Below are positions 9,775 through 20,112 of a stretch of 60,819 nt of DNA, in pieces. Where the stretch lies: assembly GCA_001184395.1 (NCBI GenBank), contig LFLF01000005.1, forward strand, positions 1 to 60,819, in the 5' to 3' direction. A program made the position numbers and the translations under genes. Every line of letters starts with the position of its first letter. The first letter of the stretch is position 1. Under the pieces are notes generated by a model. It saw nothing but the letters and a program-made list of their open reading frames with translations, did not search any database and was not told the DNA's origin. This stretch comes from Candidatus Paraburkholderia calva. Its GTDB lineage: Bacteria > Pseudomonadota > Gammaproteobacteria > Burkholderiales > Burkholderiaceae.

Positions 9775-10431
9775 ATGACGCTCGATGAAGTCATCAGCGA
9801 GTTCGATCGGGGCTTTCGTTCGATGGTCGGCATGAGCCGCATGTCACGGCCGATCCCGGAATCGGATGTGGTGGGCGAGGCGAGCGGCGGCGACGCGTTC
9901 GGCGAGGAAGCGCAACTGAGCGAAAAGGAACGTGCGCATTCGGCCGGACTGATGCGCGTGAACCACGTCGGCGAGGTATGCGCGCAGGCGCTCTATCAGG
10001 CGCAAAAGTTCGCTACCAACTCGCCCGAACTCAAGGCCAAGTTGGAGGATGCGGCGCGCGAGGAAGAAGATCATCTCGCATGGACGAGCCGGCGGCTGAA
10101 GGATCTCGGCTCACGGCCGAGCTTTCTCAATCCGCTGTGGTACGCGGGCGCGCTAGCAATCGGTGTTGCCGCCGGGCGTCTCGGCGATCGCGCGAGTCTC
10201 GGCTTCATGGCGGAAACTGAGCGGCAAGTGGAACAGCATCTCGACGGTCACATGTACACGCTATCCGCCAACGATCACGCGTCGCGTGCAATCGTGGAGC
10301 AAATGCGAATCGACGAAGCGGCGCATGCGGCGGCGGCCATTGGTGCGGGCGCTGGCGAGGTGCCGTTTCTCGTGCGTGTGCTGATGCGCGCCGCCTCGAA
10401 AGTGATGACGCGCACCGCATATTACATCTGA
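9775..10431 (+). CDS. coq7: Ubiquinone biosynthesis hydroxylase Coq7
   Basis: A di-iron monooxygenase that hydroxylates the demethoxyubiquinone ring in the penultimate part of ubiquinone synthesis, on the membrane face. The 218-aa length is typical. The ferritin-like ligands are visible: an E in [19 protein letters not shown], the E of [11 protein letters not shown] and the [10 protein letters not shown] motif near the C-terminus. A strong Shine-Dalgarno (GAGAGAGGTG) precedes ATG 9775. It lies directly upstream of the dcw promoter as in other Burkholderia-group genomes, and it is intact. Confidence 0.95.
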   Translation: MTLDEVISEFDRGFRSMVGMSRMSRPIPESDVVGEASGGDAFGEEAQLSEKERAHSAGLMRVNHVGEVCAQALYQAQKFATNSPELKAKLEDAAREEEDHLAWTSRRLKDLGSRPSFLNPLWYAGALAIGVAAGRLGDRASLGFMAETERQVEQHLDGHMYTLSANDHASRAIVEQMRIDEAAHAAAAIGAGAGEVPFLVRVLMRAASKVMTRTAYYI

Positions 10432-10689
10432 CGAAAACGCCTCGGTTGGTGGGATTCTCCCATCGGCCAAACCCTGCAGCGGCGTAAGCTCCGCGCCCGC
10501 TTTCTCCGGCTGACGACAACAATCAGAACAGTTACATTTTACCGATTTGTCGGACCGATTTCATACTTTACCTTCACTTCCCACAGTAGCCGCCTAATTG
10601 ATAATGCTTTTCTGATCGACGTCACTTCAAGGTCCGTCGCTAAGTCCTTGTTCTAGCAAATAAAAGCACGTTGAAAAAAGTTACGCGTC

Positions 10690-10718
10690 TTGACCGAGGA
10701 AATGCCTTCCTCTAAAGT
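10690..10718 (+). promoter_or_regulatory. Pmra-type sigma-70 promoter of the dcw cluster
   Basis: TTGACC at 10690-10695 and TAAAGT at 10713-10718 are separated by exactly 17 bp, a good housekeeping promoter. The spacer contains an inverted repeat (GAGGAA...TTCCTC). The -10 runs straight into the MraZ-type repeats, as expected for an autoregulated mra promoter. It lies about 105 bp before the mraZ start. Confidence 0.75.
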
Positions 10719-10756
10719 GGGAGATGGTGTGAGAAAGTGGTGTTTTGTGTGATTCC
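10717..10756 (+). promoter_or_regulatory. MraZ operator: four 10-bp direct repeats
   Basis: Four consecutive 10-bp units begin GTGGGAGATG, GTGTGAGAAA, GTGGTGTTTT and GTGTGATTCC. MraZ proteins are known to bind TGGGN-type repeats with about 10-bp periodicity upstream of mraZ and repress the cluster. Position (just after the -10) and periodicity match. The third and fourth units depart from the GTGGGA core, so affinity may be graded. Confidence 0.75.
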
Positions 10757-10824
10757 CAGCCAATTTTCGTGCTGGAACGCAGTGAGCGGGCGCTATGGTG
10801 GGTGCCCATAACGGGGAGAGGTGA

Positions 10825-11253
10825 GTGTTCCAAGGGGCGTCGGCGCTGACGCTCGATGCGAAAGGCCGGATGTCCGTGCCGTCTCGCTATCGCGAAGCGC
10901 TGCAGGTGCAGGCCGAAAGCCGGGTGACGCTCACGAGGAGCCCGGATGGATGCCTGTTACTGTTTCCTTGCCCGGAGTGGGAGCGCTTCCGCGAAAAGGT
11001 CGCCGCGCTTCCCATGGAAGCTATTTGGTACCAACGCATTTATCTCGGTAGCGCAATGGACATGGAACTCGACAGCGCCGGGCGTGTGCTCGTGTCGCCC
11101 GAACTACGCGCGGCCGCCTCGCTGGAAAAGGATGTGACGCTGCTCGGCATGGGCGAGCGCTTCGAAGTGTGGGACACGCAGATTTATGCCGCGAAGGAAG
11201 CCGCTGCCATGGCGCAGGGCATGCCGGACTCGCTTAAGAACTTCACTTTCTGA
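10825..11253 (+). CDS. mraZ: Transcriptional regulator MraZ
   Basis: A 142-aa DNA-binding protein with two AbrB-like SpoVT folds that forms a ring and autoregulates the dcw cluster. The first repeat has [18 protein letters not shown] and the second has [16 protein letters not shown], the two hallmark D-x-K/A-GR motifs. The start is GTG 10825, spaced from GGGGAGAGG. It is the first gene of the cluster, with its own operator repeats at 10717-10756; rsmH follows after 13 bp. Confidence 0.95.
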   Translation: MFQGASALTLDAKGRMSVPSRYREALQVQAESRVTLTRSPDGCLLLFPCPEWERFREKVAALPMEAIWYQRIYLGSAMDMELDSAGRVLVSPELRAAASLEKDVTLLGMGERFEVWDTQIYAAKEAAAMAQGMPDSLKNFTF

Positions 11254-11266
11254 CACGGCGAAAAAC

Positions 11267-12220
11267 ATGGCTCCGGCGTCGGGAAAAGAACTGCAGCACC
11301 GCACGGTGCTGCTGCGTGAAGCAGTGGATGGGCTGATCACGCGGACGGACGGCATCTATATAGACGGCACGTTCGGGCGCGGTGGTCATAGCCGGGCGAT
11401 TTTACAGTGGTTGGGTGAAGCGGGGCGGCTCATCGCCTTCGACAAAGACCCGCTCGCAATCGCCACGGCGCAAAAGATCGAGGATACCCGCTTTTCGATC
11501 GTGTACGACAGCTTCGTGTCGATGCGCGATGCGGCGAGTGAGCGCGGAGTAGGGACGGTGTCGGGCGTGTTGCTGGACCTTGGCGTGTCGTCGCCGCAGG
11601 TGGACGACCCGGAGCGCGGCTTCAGCTTCCGCGCGCAGGGACCGCTCGACATGCGCATAGATCCGACTCGCGGCGAGTCGGCGGCTGAGTGGCTCGCTCG
11701 GGCCACGGTGCAGGAAATGACGGAGGTGATCAGAGATTATGGGGAAGAACGGTTTGCTTTTCAGATTGCAAAGGCGATTGCTGCTCGCCAGGCAGAGTCC
11801 GACCGTCTCGGGCATCTCGACAGCACGGACGAGCTTGCCGAAATCGTGGGTCACGCCGTCAAGACCCGTGAGAAGGGCAAGGATCCGGCAACCCGCACCT
11901 TTCAGGCTATACGGATTCACATCAATCAAGAGCTTGCGGAGCTGCAGGTAGTTCTTGAATCGGTACTTTCGATGTTGGAGCAAGGGGGGCGGCTGGTCGT
12001 GATCAGCTTTCATTCGCTCGAAGACCGGATCGTCAAGCGGTTCATGCAGGCGCAGTCGAGCGCACCTGCGGTGGACCGGCGCTTGCCGATCCGCGCGGTC
12101 GATTTACCCAGCCCGCCGCTGCGTGTGGTGGGCCGCGTGTTTCCGAGCGAGACTGAAGTGACCGACAACCCCCGCGCACGGTCCGCGGTGATGCGTATCG
12201 CGGAACGGATCGCGCCATGA
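11267..12220 (+). CDS. rsmH: 16S rRNA (cytosine(1402)-N(4))-methyltransferase
   Basis: Methylates N4 of C1402 in 16S rRNA with SAM, fine-tuning the ribosomal P site. The 317-aa protein shows the family start [13 protein letters not shown], the SAM-binding GTFGRGGHS, the [10 protein letters not shown] motif and the C-terminal [11 protein letters not shown] and [10 protein letters not shown] motifs. ATG 11267 (MAPASGKEL) is chosen because the longer frame would overlap mraZ. Its stop overlaps the ftsL start by 4 bp (ATGA). Confidence 0.95.
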   Translation: MAPASGKELQHRTVLLREAVDGLITRTDGIYIDGTFGRGGHSRAILQWLGEAGRLIAFDKDPLAIATAQKIEDTRFSIVYDSFVSMRDAASERGVGTVSGVLLDLGVSSPQVDDPERGFSFRAQGPLDMRIDPTRGESAAEWLARATVQEMTEVIRDYGEERFAFQIAKAIAARQAESDRLGHLDSTDELAEIVGHAVKTREKGKDPATRTFQAIRIHINQELAELQVVLESVLSMLEQGGRLVVISFHSLEDRIVKRFMQAQSSAPAVDRRLPIRAVDLPSPPLRVVGRVFPSETEVTDNPRARSAVMRIAERIAP

Positions 12221-12561
12221 ACCGGTTCAACATCTTTTTGCTGATCGTCGTGCTGGGGTGCGCGCTGTCGGTCGTCAGTGCCACCAACAAACAGCGGCAG
12301 GTGTTCATCGAGTTGCAGCGGGCGCAGTCGCAGGAGCGCCAGCTTCAGCAGGATTATTCGCAGTTGCAGTACCAGCAGAGCGCATTGTCGAAGACGTCGC
12401 GGATCGGGCAGTTGGCCACTTCCAATTTGAAAATGCAGCCCGTCACGACCGGCCGCACGCAATACCTGACCTACGATCCGGCCACCCACAAGGCCGCCGA
12501 TGTTCCCATGCCGCCACCGCTGCCGGCGTCGGCGCCGCCTGCTCGCGGAGCGAAGCGATGA
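12217..12561 (+). CDS. ftsL: Cell division protein FtsL
   Basis: A small bitopic divisome protein that works with FtsB and FtsQ to activate FtsW-FtsI. The 114 residues consist of a short N-terminus, one membrane segment (about 6-22, [18 protein letters not shown]) and a Gln/Leu-rich periplasmic coiled coil (about 30-65), then a Pro-rich tail. It overlaps rsmH upstream and ftsI downstream by 4 bp each, which implies translational coupling. Confidence 0.93.
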   Translation: MNRFNIFLLIVVLGCALSVVSATNKQRQVFIELQRAQSQERQLQQDYSQLQYQQSALSKTSRIGQLATSNLKMQPVTTGRTQYLTYDPATHKAADVPMPPPLPASAPPARGAKR

Positions 12562-14414
12562 AAAAGTCCGCGAAGCAGAAAGACATCGCCCACACGCCGA
12601 ACCCGCTGCTCGCCGTGCGCCTCCCCATGTGGCGCTCCAAGTTCGTCGTGTTCCTGTTGTTCATGGCGTTCGTCGCGCTGGTCGCACGCGCATTCTGGAT
12701 TCAGGGTCCGGGTAACGCGTTCTTTCAGAAGCAGGGCGCGAGCCGCTATCAGCGCAGGCTCGAAATGCCTGCCACGCGCGGCCAGATCCGCGACCGCAAC
12801 GGCCTCGTACTCGCCACGAGCCTGCCGGTGAAGGCCATCTGGGCCATTCCCGAAGCCGTGCCAAACGACCTCGGCGCCGACAAATTCGCGCAATTGTCGA
12901 AATTGCTCGAGATGCCGGAAAAGGAGCTGCGCGCGAAGCTCTCGATGGACAAGACCTTCGTCTACGTGAAGCGCCAGGTGCCGTTGGAAGTCGCGCAGAA
13001 AGTCGCGGCGCTGGACATTCCCGGCATTTATTCACGCGGCGAGTACAAACGCTTCTATCCCGAAAGCGAAATCACGGCGCACCTGATCGGTTTTACTAAT
13101 ATTGAAGACAAGGGTCAGGAAGGCGTCGAACTCGGCGATCAGAGCGTGCTCGCGGGCACGCCCGGCATGCGCCGTGTCATCAAGGACCGCATGGGCCATA
13201 TCGTCGAGGATGTCGACGAGCAGGTCGTGCCGCGCAACGGCGAAGACGTCGAACTCTCGATCGACAGCAAGATTCAGTACATCGCGTACACGAACCTGAA
13301 GGCGGCCGTCGAGAAGTCGAAGGCGAAGGCGGGCGCGGCGATCGTGATCGACGTGAAAACGGGCGAAGTGCTCGCGCTCGTCAACTATCCCACCTACAAC
13401 CCGAACGACCGCTCGCACATGACCGGCGAGCAACTGCGCAACCGCATTCTCACGGACATTTTCGAGCCAGGCTCGATCATGAAGCCGTTCACTGTTTCGC
13501 TCGCGCTCGATCTTCACCGCGTGACGCCGAATACGCTCGTCGAAACGGGCGGTGGCGTGTTCACGCTGGACGGCGCGCGCATCATGGACGATTCGGCGTT
13601 CGGCGCGCTCACTGTCGGTGGCGTGATTCAGAAATCGAGCAATATCGGCGCGACCAAAATCGCGATGCAATTGCGCCCCGAGGAAATGTGGAACATGTAC
13701 ATGAGCCTCGGGCTCGGGCAGGCGCCGAAAGTCGGCTTCCCGGGCGCGGTCACCGGACGTTTGCGGCCGTGGAAGAGCTGGCGGCGCATCGAACAGGCGA
13801 CCATGTCTTATGGCTACGGTCTGTCGGCTTCGCTGTTTCAGTTGGCGCGCGCCTACACTGCGATCGCGCACGACGGCCAGATCATGCCCGTGTCGATTTT
13901 CCGCACGCCCGGCGATCAGCCACCGGTCGGTCAGCAGATCTTTTCGCCGACCACGGCGCGTGAAGTCCGCGCCATGCTGGAAACCGTGGTCGCGAAGGGC
14001 GGCACGTCGCCGGATGCGGCCGTGCTGGGTTATCGCGTCGGCGGCAAGTCGGGAACGGCGTACAAGCACGGCGCGCATGGCTACGATCATTCGAAGTACC
14101 GCGCATCGTTCGTCGGCATGGCGCCGATGCCGAATCCGCGCATCGTGGTGGCCGTTTCCGTCGATGAACCGACTGCCGGCAGCCACTTCGGCGGTCAGGT
14201 GTCGGGTCCGGTGTTTTCGGGTGTCGTCGGCGACACGCTGCGCGCGCTGAACGTGCCGCTCGACATGCCGGTGAAGCAGATGGTCGTCACCGACGATTCG
14301 AACTCCGCGAACCAACCTGCCGCGCAGCAGCCGGCGAACACGAACAACGCGAACACGGCGAAGAAAGTCGCCGTGTCGAGCAACACGAAGACGCATCCGG
14401 GAGTCGTGCGATGA
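12558..14414 (+). CDS. ftsI: Septal peptidoglycan transpeptidase FtsI (PBP3)
   Basis: A class B penicillin-binding protein that crosslinks septal peptidoglycan in partnership with FtsW. The 618-aa protein has a cytoplasmic N-tail, a membrane anchor (about 33-52, VVFLLFMAFVALVARAFW), the dimer/pedestal domain with RGQIRDRNG, and the three transpeptidase motifs SIMK (EPGSIMKPF), SSN (QKSSNIG) and KSGT (GGKSGTAYK). The C-terminus is an Asn/Ala-rich low-complexity tail. It is intact, with ATGA overlaps on both sides. Confidence 0.95.
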   Translation: MKKSAKQKDIAHTPNPLLAVRLPMWRSKFVVFLLFMAFVALVARAFWIQGPGNAFFQKQGASRYQRRLEMPATRGQIRDRNGLVLATSLPVKAIWAIPEAVPNDLGADKFAQLSKLLEMPEKELRAKLSMDKTFVYVKRQVPLEVAQKVAALDIPGIYSRGEYKRFYPESEITAHLIGFTNIEDKGQEGVELGDQSVLAGTPGMRRVIKDRMGHIVEDVDEQVVPRNGEDVELSIDSKIQYIAYTNLKAAVEKSKAKAGAAIVIDVKTGEVLALVNYPTYNPNDRSHMTGEQLRNRILTDIFEPGSIMKPFTVSLALDLHRVTPNTLVETGGGVFTLDGARIMDDSAFGALTVGGVIQKSSNIGATKIAMQLRPEEMWNMYMSLGLGQAPKVGFPGAVTGRLRPWKSWRRIEQATMSYGYGLSASLFQLARAYTAIAHDGQIMPVSIFRTPGDQPPVGQQIFSPTTAREVRAMLETVVAKGGTSPDAAVLGYRVGGKSGTAYKHGAHGYDHSKYRASFVGMAPMPNPRIVVAVSVDEPTAGSHFGGQVSGPVFSGVVGDTLRALNVPLDMPVKQMVVTDDSNSANQPAAQQPANTNNANTAKKVAVSSNTKTHPGVVR

Positions 14415-15943
14415 GCGCGCAACCCGGACAAGACAAGATGCAGCAGGACATGACGAATGCCGTCGACTGGCTACGCGCGCACGCGCAGTCCGGAGCGCAA
14501 CTTCACGCCGACACGCGCTCGCTGAAAAGCGGCGACGTGTTCCTCGCCTATGCCGTCGATGGCGCGGACAACCGGCCTTATCTCGATGCCGCGCTCGCAT
14601 CGGGCGCGGCGGCAGCGCTTTATCAGCCGGAAAACTTCGCGGGCAAGCCGGATGCGTCGAAGACGCTCGCCGTGCCCGCGCTCAACAACCTCGCCGGTCC
14701 GATTGCGGCCGCGTGGTACGGCGAGCCGACCGCATCGATGCTCACCGTCGGCGTGACCGGCACGAACGGCAAGACCTCGTGCAGCACGTGGATCGCGACC
14801 GCGCTTACCGTGCTCGGCCGTCCGTGCGCGATCGTCGGCACGCTCGGCACCGGCATGCCGGGCAAGCTCACGCACAGCGGCTTCACCACGCCCGACGCAC
14901 CGCAGCTTCAGCGCAATCTCGCTCAACTCAAGGCGCAGGGCGCCGAAGGCGTCGCGATGGAAGTGTCGTCGCATGCGCTGCATCAGGGGCGCGTGAACGG
15001 CGTCGATTTCGACGTCGCTATCTTCACGAACCTCACGCAGGATCATCTCGACTATCACGTCACGTTCGAAGCATACGAAGCCGCGAAGGCACGTCTGTTC
15101 GCGTGGCCGACGCTCAAGACGGCCATCGTCAATCGCGACGATGCGGCGGGTCAGCGCCTGATCGAATCCCTGCGCGGCAAAGTGCGAACGATTGCGTACG
15201 GCATCGACATGCCGGAGGCCGCCGCACCCAGTGCCGATGCGATGCTTCTCGCCACCAGCGTGCGCGCGACCACGTTTCACCTGTCGTCCGACTGGGGCGA
15301 GGCGGAAGTCGAAGTCGGCACGCTCGGCGTCTTCAACGTGAGCAATCTGCTCGCGGTCCTCGGCGTGCTGCTCGAAGTCGGCGTGCCCTTCGACGCGGCC
15401 ATCGCGCGCATCGCCAGGCTCGAATCGGTCAATGGCCGAATGGAGCGCCTCGGCGGGCGCATCACCAGCGATGAGCCGCTCGTCGTAATCGACTACGCGC
15501 ATACGCCCGACGCGTTCGACAAGACGCTCGCTGTCTTGCGCCCGATCGCGGCCGCGCGCGGCGGTCAGCTCGTCTGCATGTTCGGCTGCGGCGGCGATCG
15601 CGACGCGGCCAAGCGTCCGCTCATGGGCGCCATCGCCGAGCGTCTCGCGGATCAGGTGGTCATCACGAGCGACAACCCGCGCAGCGAAGAGCCGATGTCG
15701 ATCATCGATCAGATCGCCGCCGGCATGCAGGACGCCGCGAAGGCGCACCGCATCGAGGATCGCGCGAGCGCCATTCTGCAAGCCATTCGCAGCGCGGCGC
15801 GCGAAGACGTCATCGTGCTGGCTGGCAAGGGCCACGAAGCCACGCAGGAAATTATGGGCAAGAAGCGCGCGTTCTCGGATCAGGATCATGCGCGCCTCGC
15901 ACTTGCCGCGCGCACCACGCAACCGCGCGGAGATGGCGAATGA
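14411..15943 (+). CDS. murE: UDP-MurNAc-L-Ala-D-Glu:meso-DAP ligase
   Basis: Adds meso-diaminopimelate as the third residue of the peptidoglycan stem peptide. The 510-aa protein has the Mur-ligase ATP loop GVTGTNGKTS at about residue 115, the GVAMEVSSHAL substrate motif and TSDNPRSEEP at about 420. The DNPR motif selects meso-DAP over lysine, as expected for a Gram-negative. It overlaps ftsI and murF by 4 bp each. Confidence 0.95.
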   Translation: MSAQPGQDKMQQDMTNAVDWLRAHAQSGAQLHADTRSLKSGDVFLAYAVDGADNRPYLDAALASGAAAALYQPENFAGKPDASKTLAVPALNNLAGPIAAAWYGEPTASMLTVGVTGTNGKTSCSTWIATALTVLGRPCAIVGTLGTGMPGKLTHSGFTTPDAPQLQRNLAQLKAQGAEGVAMEVSSHALHQGRVNGVDFDVAIFTNLTQDHLDYHVTFEAYEAAKARLFAWPTLKTAIVNRDDAAGQRLIESLRGKVRTIAYGIDMPEAAAPSADAMLLATSVRATTFHLSSDWGEAEVEVGTLGVFNVSNLLAVLGVLLEVGVPFDAAIARIARLESVNGRMERLGGRITSDEPLVVIDYAHTPDAFDKTLAVLRPIAAARGGQLVCMFGCGGDRDAAKRPLMGAIAERLADQVVITSDNPRSEEPMSIIDQIAAGMQDAAKAHRIEDRASAILQAIRSAAREDVIVLAGKGHEATQEIMGKKRAFSDQDHARLALAARTTQPRGDGE

Positions 15944-17364
15944 CGATGCTCACTCTACGCGCCGCCGCCGCGCTGATTCCCGGCGCGACCTTCAGCGGCG
16001 TGGAAGACGTCGATATCGATCGCATCGTCACGGATAGCCGGGGCATTCAGACCGGCGATCTGTTCGTGGCGATTAAAGGCGATCGTTTCGATGGGCATGA
16101 TTTTGTCGATCAGGTCGCAAAGAGCGGGGTGGCTGCCGCGCTCGTCTCACGTGATCCGAGCAACGCGGGTGCCTGGCCGCTGCCGGTCATCAAGGTAAAG
16201 GACACACGAATCGGCCTCGGTGCTCTGGCGCACGGCTGGCGCAAGCGCTTCACGATGCCGCTGGTCGCCGTCACCGGCAGCAACGGCAAGACCACGGTCA
16301 AGGAAATGATCGCGTCGATCTTCGCGGCCGCGGTCGGCGCCGAAGCGCGGCTGGCGACCGCGGGCAACTTCAACAACGACATCGGCTTGCCGCTCACGCT
16401 GTTCCGTCTCAACGAAGCGCACGAGCTCGCGGTGGTGGAACTCGGCATGAATCATCCGGGCGAAACCGAAGTGCTCGGCAAGATCGCCGCGCCCACGATA
16501 TCGGTCGTGAACAACGCGCAGCGCGAGCATCAGGAATTCATGGCGACAGTCGAAGCCGTCGCGCTCGAACATGCGTCGGTCATTCACGCGCTGGGCGAAA
16601 CGGGCACCGCCGTGTTCCCCGCCGACGATGCCTACGCCAGCATCTGGCGCGTCGCCGCAACGGGCAATCCGATCATGGATTTCGCGCTCACCGACGATGC
16701 ATCGAAGGCCGCCGTTACCGGCACGCTAAAGGGCACGACGGTTCATATGCGCACACCGCAAGGCGAGATCGATATCGCGCTGAACGTGCTCGGCGAGCAC
16801 AACGCGCGCAATGCGTTAGCCGTGGCATCGGCGGCGCTGGCGGCGGCCGTCTCACTCGAAGACATCAAACGCGGGCTCGAAGTGTTTCAGCCGGTCAAGG
16901 GCCGCTTGCAGGTAAAGCGTGCGATCGTCGCGGCGCTCGCAGGCGCGACCGTGATCGACGATACCTACAACTCGAATCCCGATTCCATGCGCGCCGCCAT
17001 CGACGTACTCGTGGCACATGCCTCGCCGCGCGTGCTGATCATGGGCGACATGGGCGAAGTCGGCGACCAGGGCCCGGCGTTTCATCGCGAGGTCGGCGCG
17101 TATGCGGCGGAGCGCGGCATTGACGCGCTGTTCGCGCTCGGCGACGCCAGCTGCGATTCGGTCGCCGCATTCAACGCTGCGGGAAAGCCGGGTGCGGCGC
17201 ACTTCAGCGATGTCGCCGCGCTGAGCGCCGCGCTCGAAACCGCAGGCTTCGGCAGCAAGGCAACGTATCTCGCGAAAGGCTCGCGCTTCATGAAGATGGA
17301 GCGCGTGGTGGACGCCTTGACGAGTCCACAACCCGCAACGGGCGAGAAGCCTGCCGCATACTGA
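15940..17364 (+). CDS. murF: UDP-MurNAc-tripeptide:D-Ala-D-Ala ligase
   Basis: Adds the D-Ala-D-Ala dipeptide made by Ddl to complete the UDP-MurNAc-pentapeptide. The 474-aa protein has a DSR motif near the N-terminus (VTDSRGIQTGDLFVA), the ATP loop GSNGKTTVKEM at about 111 and the C-terminal-domain motif IDDTYNSNPDSM. It starts within the murE stop (ATGA). A 21-bp gap with GAGAAGGA then leads to mraY. Confidence 0.95.
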   Translation: MTMLTLRAAAALIPGATFSGVEDVDIDRIVTDSRGIQTGDLFVAIKGDRFDGHDFVDQVAKSGVAAALVSRDPSNAGAWPLPVIKVKDTRIGLGALAHGWRKRFTMPLVAVTGSNGKTTVKEMIASIFAAAVGAEARLATAGNFNNDIGLPLTLFRLNEAHELAVVELGMNHPGETEVLGKIAAPTISVVNNAQREHQEFMATVEAVALEHASVIHALGETGTAVFPADDAYASIWRVAATGNPIMDFALTDDASKAAVTGTLKGTTVHMRTPQGEIDIALNVLGEHNARNALAVASAALAAAVSLEDIKRGLEVFQPVKGRLQVKRAIVAALAGATVIDDTYNSNPDSMRAAIDVLVAHASPRVLIMGDMGEVGDQGPAFHREVGAYAAERGIDALFALGDASCDSVAAFNAAGKPGAAHFSDVAALSAALETAGFGSKATYLAKGSRFMKMERVVDALTSPQPATGEKPAAY

Positions 17365-17385
17365 TACAGAAAGAGAAGGACCAGC

Positions 17386-18555
17386 ATGCTACTTGCACTC
17401 GCGCAATGGCTTCAGAATGACGCCAGTTTCCTGCGCGTGTTCACCTACATTACGTTCCGCGCCGTGGGAGCCACGGCGACGGCGCTTCTGATCGGCCTCG
17501 TCTGCGGCCCGTGGGTCATCCGCAAACTGACCGCGATGAAAGTCGGTCAGGCCGTGCGCAAGGACGGCCCGCAATCGCATCTCGTGAAGTCCGGCACGCC
17601 GACGATGGGGGGCGTGCTCATCCTGATCGGCATCGCGGTATCAACGCTGCTGTGGGGGGATCTCACGAACCGTTTCGTGTGGATCGTGATGCTCGTCACC
17701 TTCGGCTTCGGCTTGATCGGCTGGGTCGACGACTATTGCAAGGTCGTCTACAAGGACCCGCGCGGCATGTCCTCGCGGGAAAAGTATTTCTGGCAATCGC
17801 TGATCGGCATCTTCGCGGCGGTGTATCTCGCGTTCAGCGTGTCGGAAGCGAACAACGCGCGCGTGTTCGACCTGTTCATGGCGTGGGTGCGCAGCGGCCT
17901 ATCGATGGGCCTGCCCGCGCGCGCCGACCTCATGCTGCCGTTCGTCAAAGCGATCAGCTATCCGCTGGGCGTGTGGGGCTTCATTGCGATGACGTATATC
18001 GTGATCGTCGGTTCGAGCAACGCGGTGAATCTGACCGATGGTCTCGACGGCCTCGTCATCATGCCGGTCGTGCTGGTTGGCGTGTCGCTCGGCGCATTCG
18101 CTTACGTGATGGGTTCGTCGGTCTATTCGAAGTATCTGCTGTTTCCGCATATTCCTGGCGCGGGCGAGTTGCTGATCTTCTGCTCCGCGATGGGCGGCGC
18201 GGGCCTCGCGTTCCTCTGGTACAACACGCACCCCGCGCAGGTCTTCATGGGCGATGTCGGCGCGCTGGCGCTCGGCGGCGCGCTCGGCACCATCGCGGTC
18301 ATCGTCCGTCAGGAAATCGTGCTGTTCATCATGGGCGGCATTTTCGTGGCGGAAACGCTGTCGGTCATGTTGCAGGTCTTCTGGTTCAAGTTTACCAAGC
18401 GCTGTTACGGCGAAGGCCGCCGTTTCTTCAAGATGGCGCCGCTGCATCACCACTACGAGTTGTCCGGCTGGACCGAGACGCAAGTCGTGGTGCGCTTCTG
18501 GATCATCACGTTGATGTTGTGCCTGTTCGGTTTGTCCACGCTGAAGCTGCGTTGA
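17386..18555 (+). CDS. mraY: Phospho-MurNAc-pentapeptide translocase
   Basis: Inner-membrane enzyme that transfers phospho-MurNAc-pentapeptide to undecaprenyl phosphate to form lipid I. The 389-aa protein has about ten hydrophobic segments. Catalytic and substrate motifs are visible: GWVDDYCKV with the paired Asp, NLTDGLDGL, the metal-site [11 protein letters not shown] and the histidine motif [11 protein letters not shown]. The start ATG 17386 follows AGAAAGAGAAGGA. It is intact. Confidence 0.96.
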   Translation: MLLALAQWLQNDASFLRVFTYITFRAVGATATALLIGLVCGPWVIRKLTAMKVGQAVRKDGPQSHLVKSGTPTMGGVLILIGIAVSTLLWGDLTNRFVWIVMLVTFGFGLIGWVDDYCKVVYKDPRGMSSREKYFWQSLIGIFAAVYLAFSVSEANNARVFDLFMAWVRSGLSMGLPARADLMLPFVKAISYPLGVWGFIAMTYIVIVGSSNAVNLTDGLDGLVIMPVVLVGVSLGAFAYVMGSSVYSKYLLFPHIPGAGELLIFCSAMGGAGLAFLWYNTHPAQVFMGDVGALALGGALGTIAVIVRQEIVLFIMGGIFVAETLSVMLQVFWFKFTKRCYGEGRRFFKMAPLHHHYELSGWTETQVVVRFWIITLMLCLFGLSTLKLR

Positions 18556-18603
18556 TCGGTTCGGCGTTTGCGGTTTTTTCAAGTATCAAAGAAAGGTAAA
18601 GCG

Positions 18604-20112
18604 ATGTTTGGCGAGAAGTTCGTAGGTCGGCAAAGTCCGATGGTGCTTGTGCTGGGACTGGGTGAATCCGGTCTGGCGATGGCGCGCTGGTGCGCCAGGA
18701 GCGGTTGCCGCCTGCGCATCGCCGATACGCGCGAAGTGCCGCCGAATTTCTCCGAACTCACGGTTCACAAGATCGACGCGGATTTTGTCGGCGGCGCGTT
18801 CACGCCGGAACTGCTCGATGGCGGCATCGAACTCGTCGCGATCAGCCCGGGCCTTTTGCCGCTTGCCGACGATCTCGCTCCGCTGATCGCAGCAGCGAAA
18901 GAACGCGGCATTCCCGTGTGGGGCGAACTCGAACTGTTCGCGCATGCGCTGGCATCGCTCGGTGCGAACGGCTATCAGCCGAAGGTGATCGCGATCACCG
19001 GCACGAACGGCAAGACCACAACGGCCGCGCTCACCGGTCTGCTCTGCGCACGTGCGGGCAAAACGGTGGCGGTCGCGGGCAACATCAGCCCGGCGATGCT
19101 CGACAAGCTCACCGAAGCGATCGATCAGACCGTGCTGCCGGACGTATGGGTGCTCGAACTGTCGAGTTTCCAGCTCGAAACGGCGCACACATTCACGCCG
19201 GATGCGGCGGCGGTGCTGAACATCACGCAAGACCACCTCGACTGGCATGGCGGGCTCGATGCCTACGCCGCCGCGAAGGGACGCATCTTCGGCGCGACCA
19301 CGACGCGCGTGCTGAACCGCGACGACAACCGGGTGATGAAGCTCGCTGCGAACGTCGCGCAGCATCGCGTGGTGACGTTCGGTTTGAACGAGGCGCTGAA
19401 CGTCGGCGATTACGGTCTACTGCGCGACAACGGCATGGCATGGCTCGCGGAAGGCATCGATCAGGACGTGACCGACGAAGTGCCGACGCGCCGCCGCAAG
19501 AAGGACGAAGCGGAGCCGAATGTGGTGTTGAAGCGTCTGATGCCCGCCGATGCATTGCGCATTCGCGGTCTACACAACGCGGCGAACGCGCTTGCCGCGC
19601 TCGCCTTGACGCGCGCCATCGATCTGCCGCTCGCGGCGTTGTTGCACGGCTTGCGTGAATATCGCGGCGAGCCGCATCGCGTGGAAGTGATCGCGCAGAT
19701 CGACGGCGTCGATTATGTGGACGACAGCAAGGGCACCAATGTCGGCGCGACGGTCGCCGCGCTCGATGGCCTGGCGCAACGCATCGTGCTGATCGCCGGC
19801 GGCGATGGCAAGGGTCAGGACTTCTCGCCGCTCGAAGCGCCCGTCGCACGCTGGGCGCGCGCGGTGATGCTGATCGGCCGCGACGCCCCGCACATCCGCG
19901 AAACGCTGGCATCGACGGACGTCGCGCTCGAAGATCACGCGACGCTGGAAGAAGCGGTGAACGCCGCCGCGCGCATTGCCGAAGCAGGCGACGCCGTGTT
20001 GCTCTCGCCCGCCTGCGCGAGCTTCGACATGTTCAAGAACTATGCACACCGCGCGGACGTGTTCCGTGGCGCGGTGGAAGAAATCGCCGCTGCGCGGGGA
20101 GTCATGCTATGA
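18604..20112 (+). CDS. murD: UDP-MurNAc-L-Ala:D-Glu ligase
   Basis: Adds D-glutamate to UDP-MurNAc-L-Ala. The 502-aa protein begins [12 protein letters not shown] and has an N-terminal Rossmann-like domain ([16 protein letters not shown]), the ATP loop [11 protein letters not shown] at about 132, the HDH-type region [12 protein letters not shown] and the C-terminal [11 protein letters not shown] motif. A basic insert (RRRKKDE) at about 300 is usual for this group. The frame is open a little upstream, but ATG 18604 is preceded by GAAAGG and fits homologs. Confidence 0.95.
   Translation: MFGEKFVGRQSPMVLVLGLGESGLAMARWCARSGCRLRIADTREVPPNFSELTVHKIDADFVGGAFTPELLDGGIELVAISPGLLPLADDLAPLIAAAKERGIPVWGELELFAHALASLGANGYQPKVIAITGTNGKTTTAALTGLLCARAGKTVAVAGNISPAMLDKLTEAIDQTVLPDVWVLELSSFQLETAHTFTPDAAAVLNITQDHLDWHGGLDAYAAAKGRIFGATTTRVLNRDDNRVMKLAANVAQHRVVTFGLNEALNVGDYGLLRDNGMAWLAEGIDQDVTDEVPTRRRKKDEAEPNVVLKRLMPADALRIRGLHNAANALAALALTRAIDLPLAALLHGLREYRGEPHRVEVIAQIDGVDYVDDSKGTNVGATVAALDGLAQRIVLIAGGDGKGQDFSPLEAPVARWARAVMLIGRDAPHIRETLASTDVALEDHATLEEAVNAAARIAEAGDAVLLSPACASFDMFKNYAHRADVFRGAVEEIAAARGVML

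Noticed and set aside
13032..14600. 522-codon open frame antisense to ftsI and murE
   Set aside because: Same reason: a shadow of two certain genes, with no domain or ribosome binding site.
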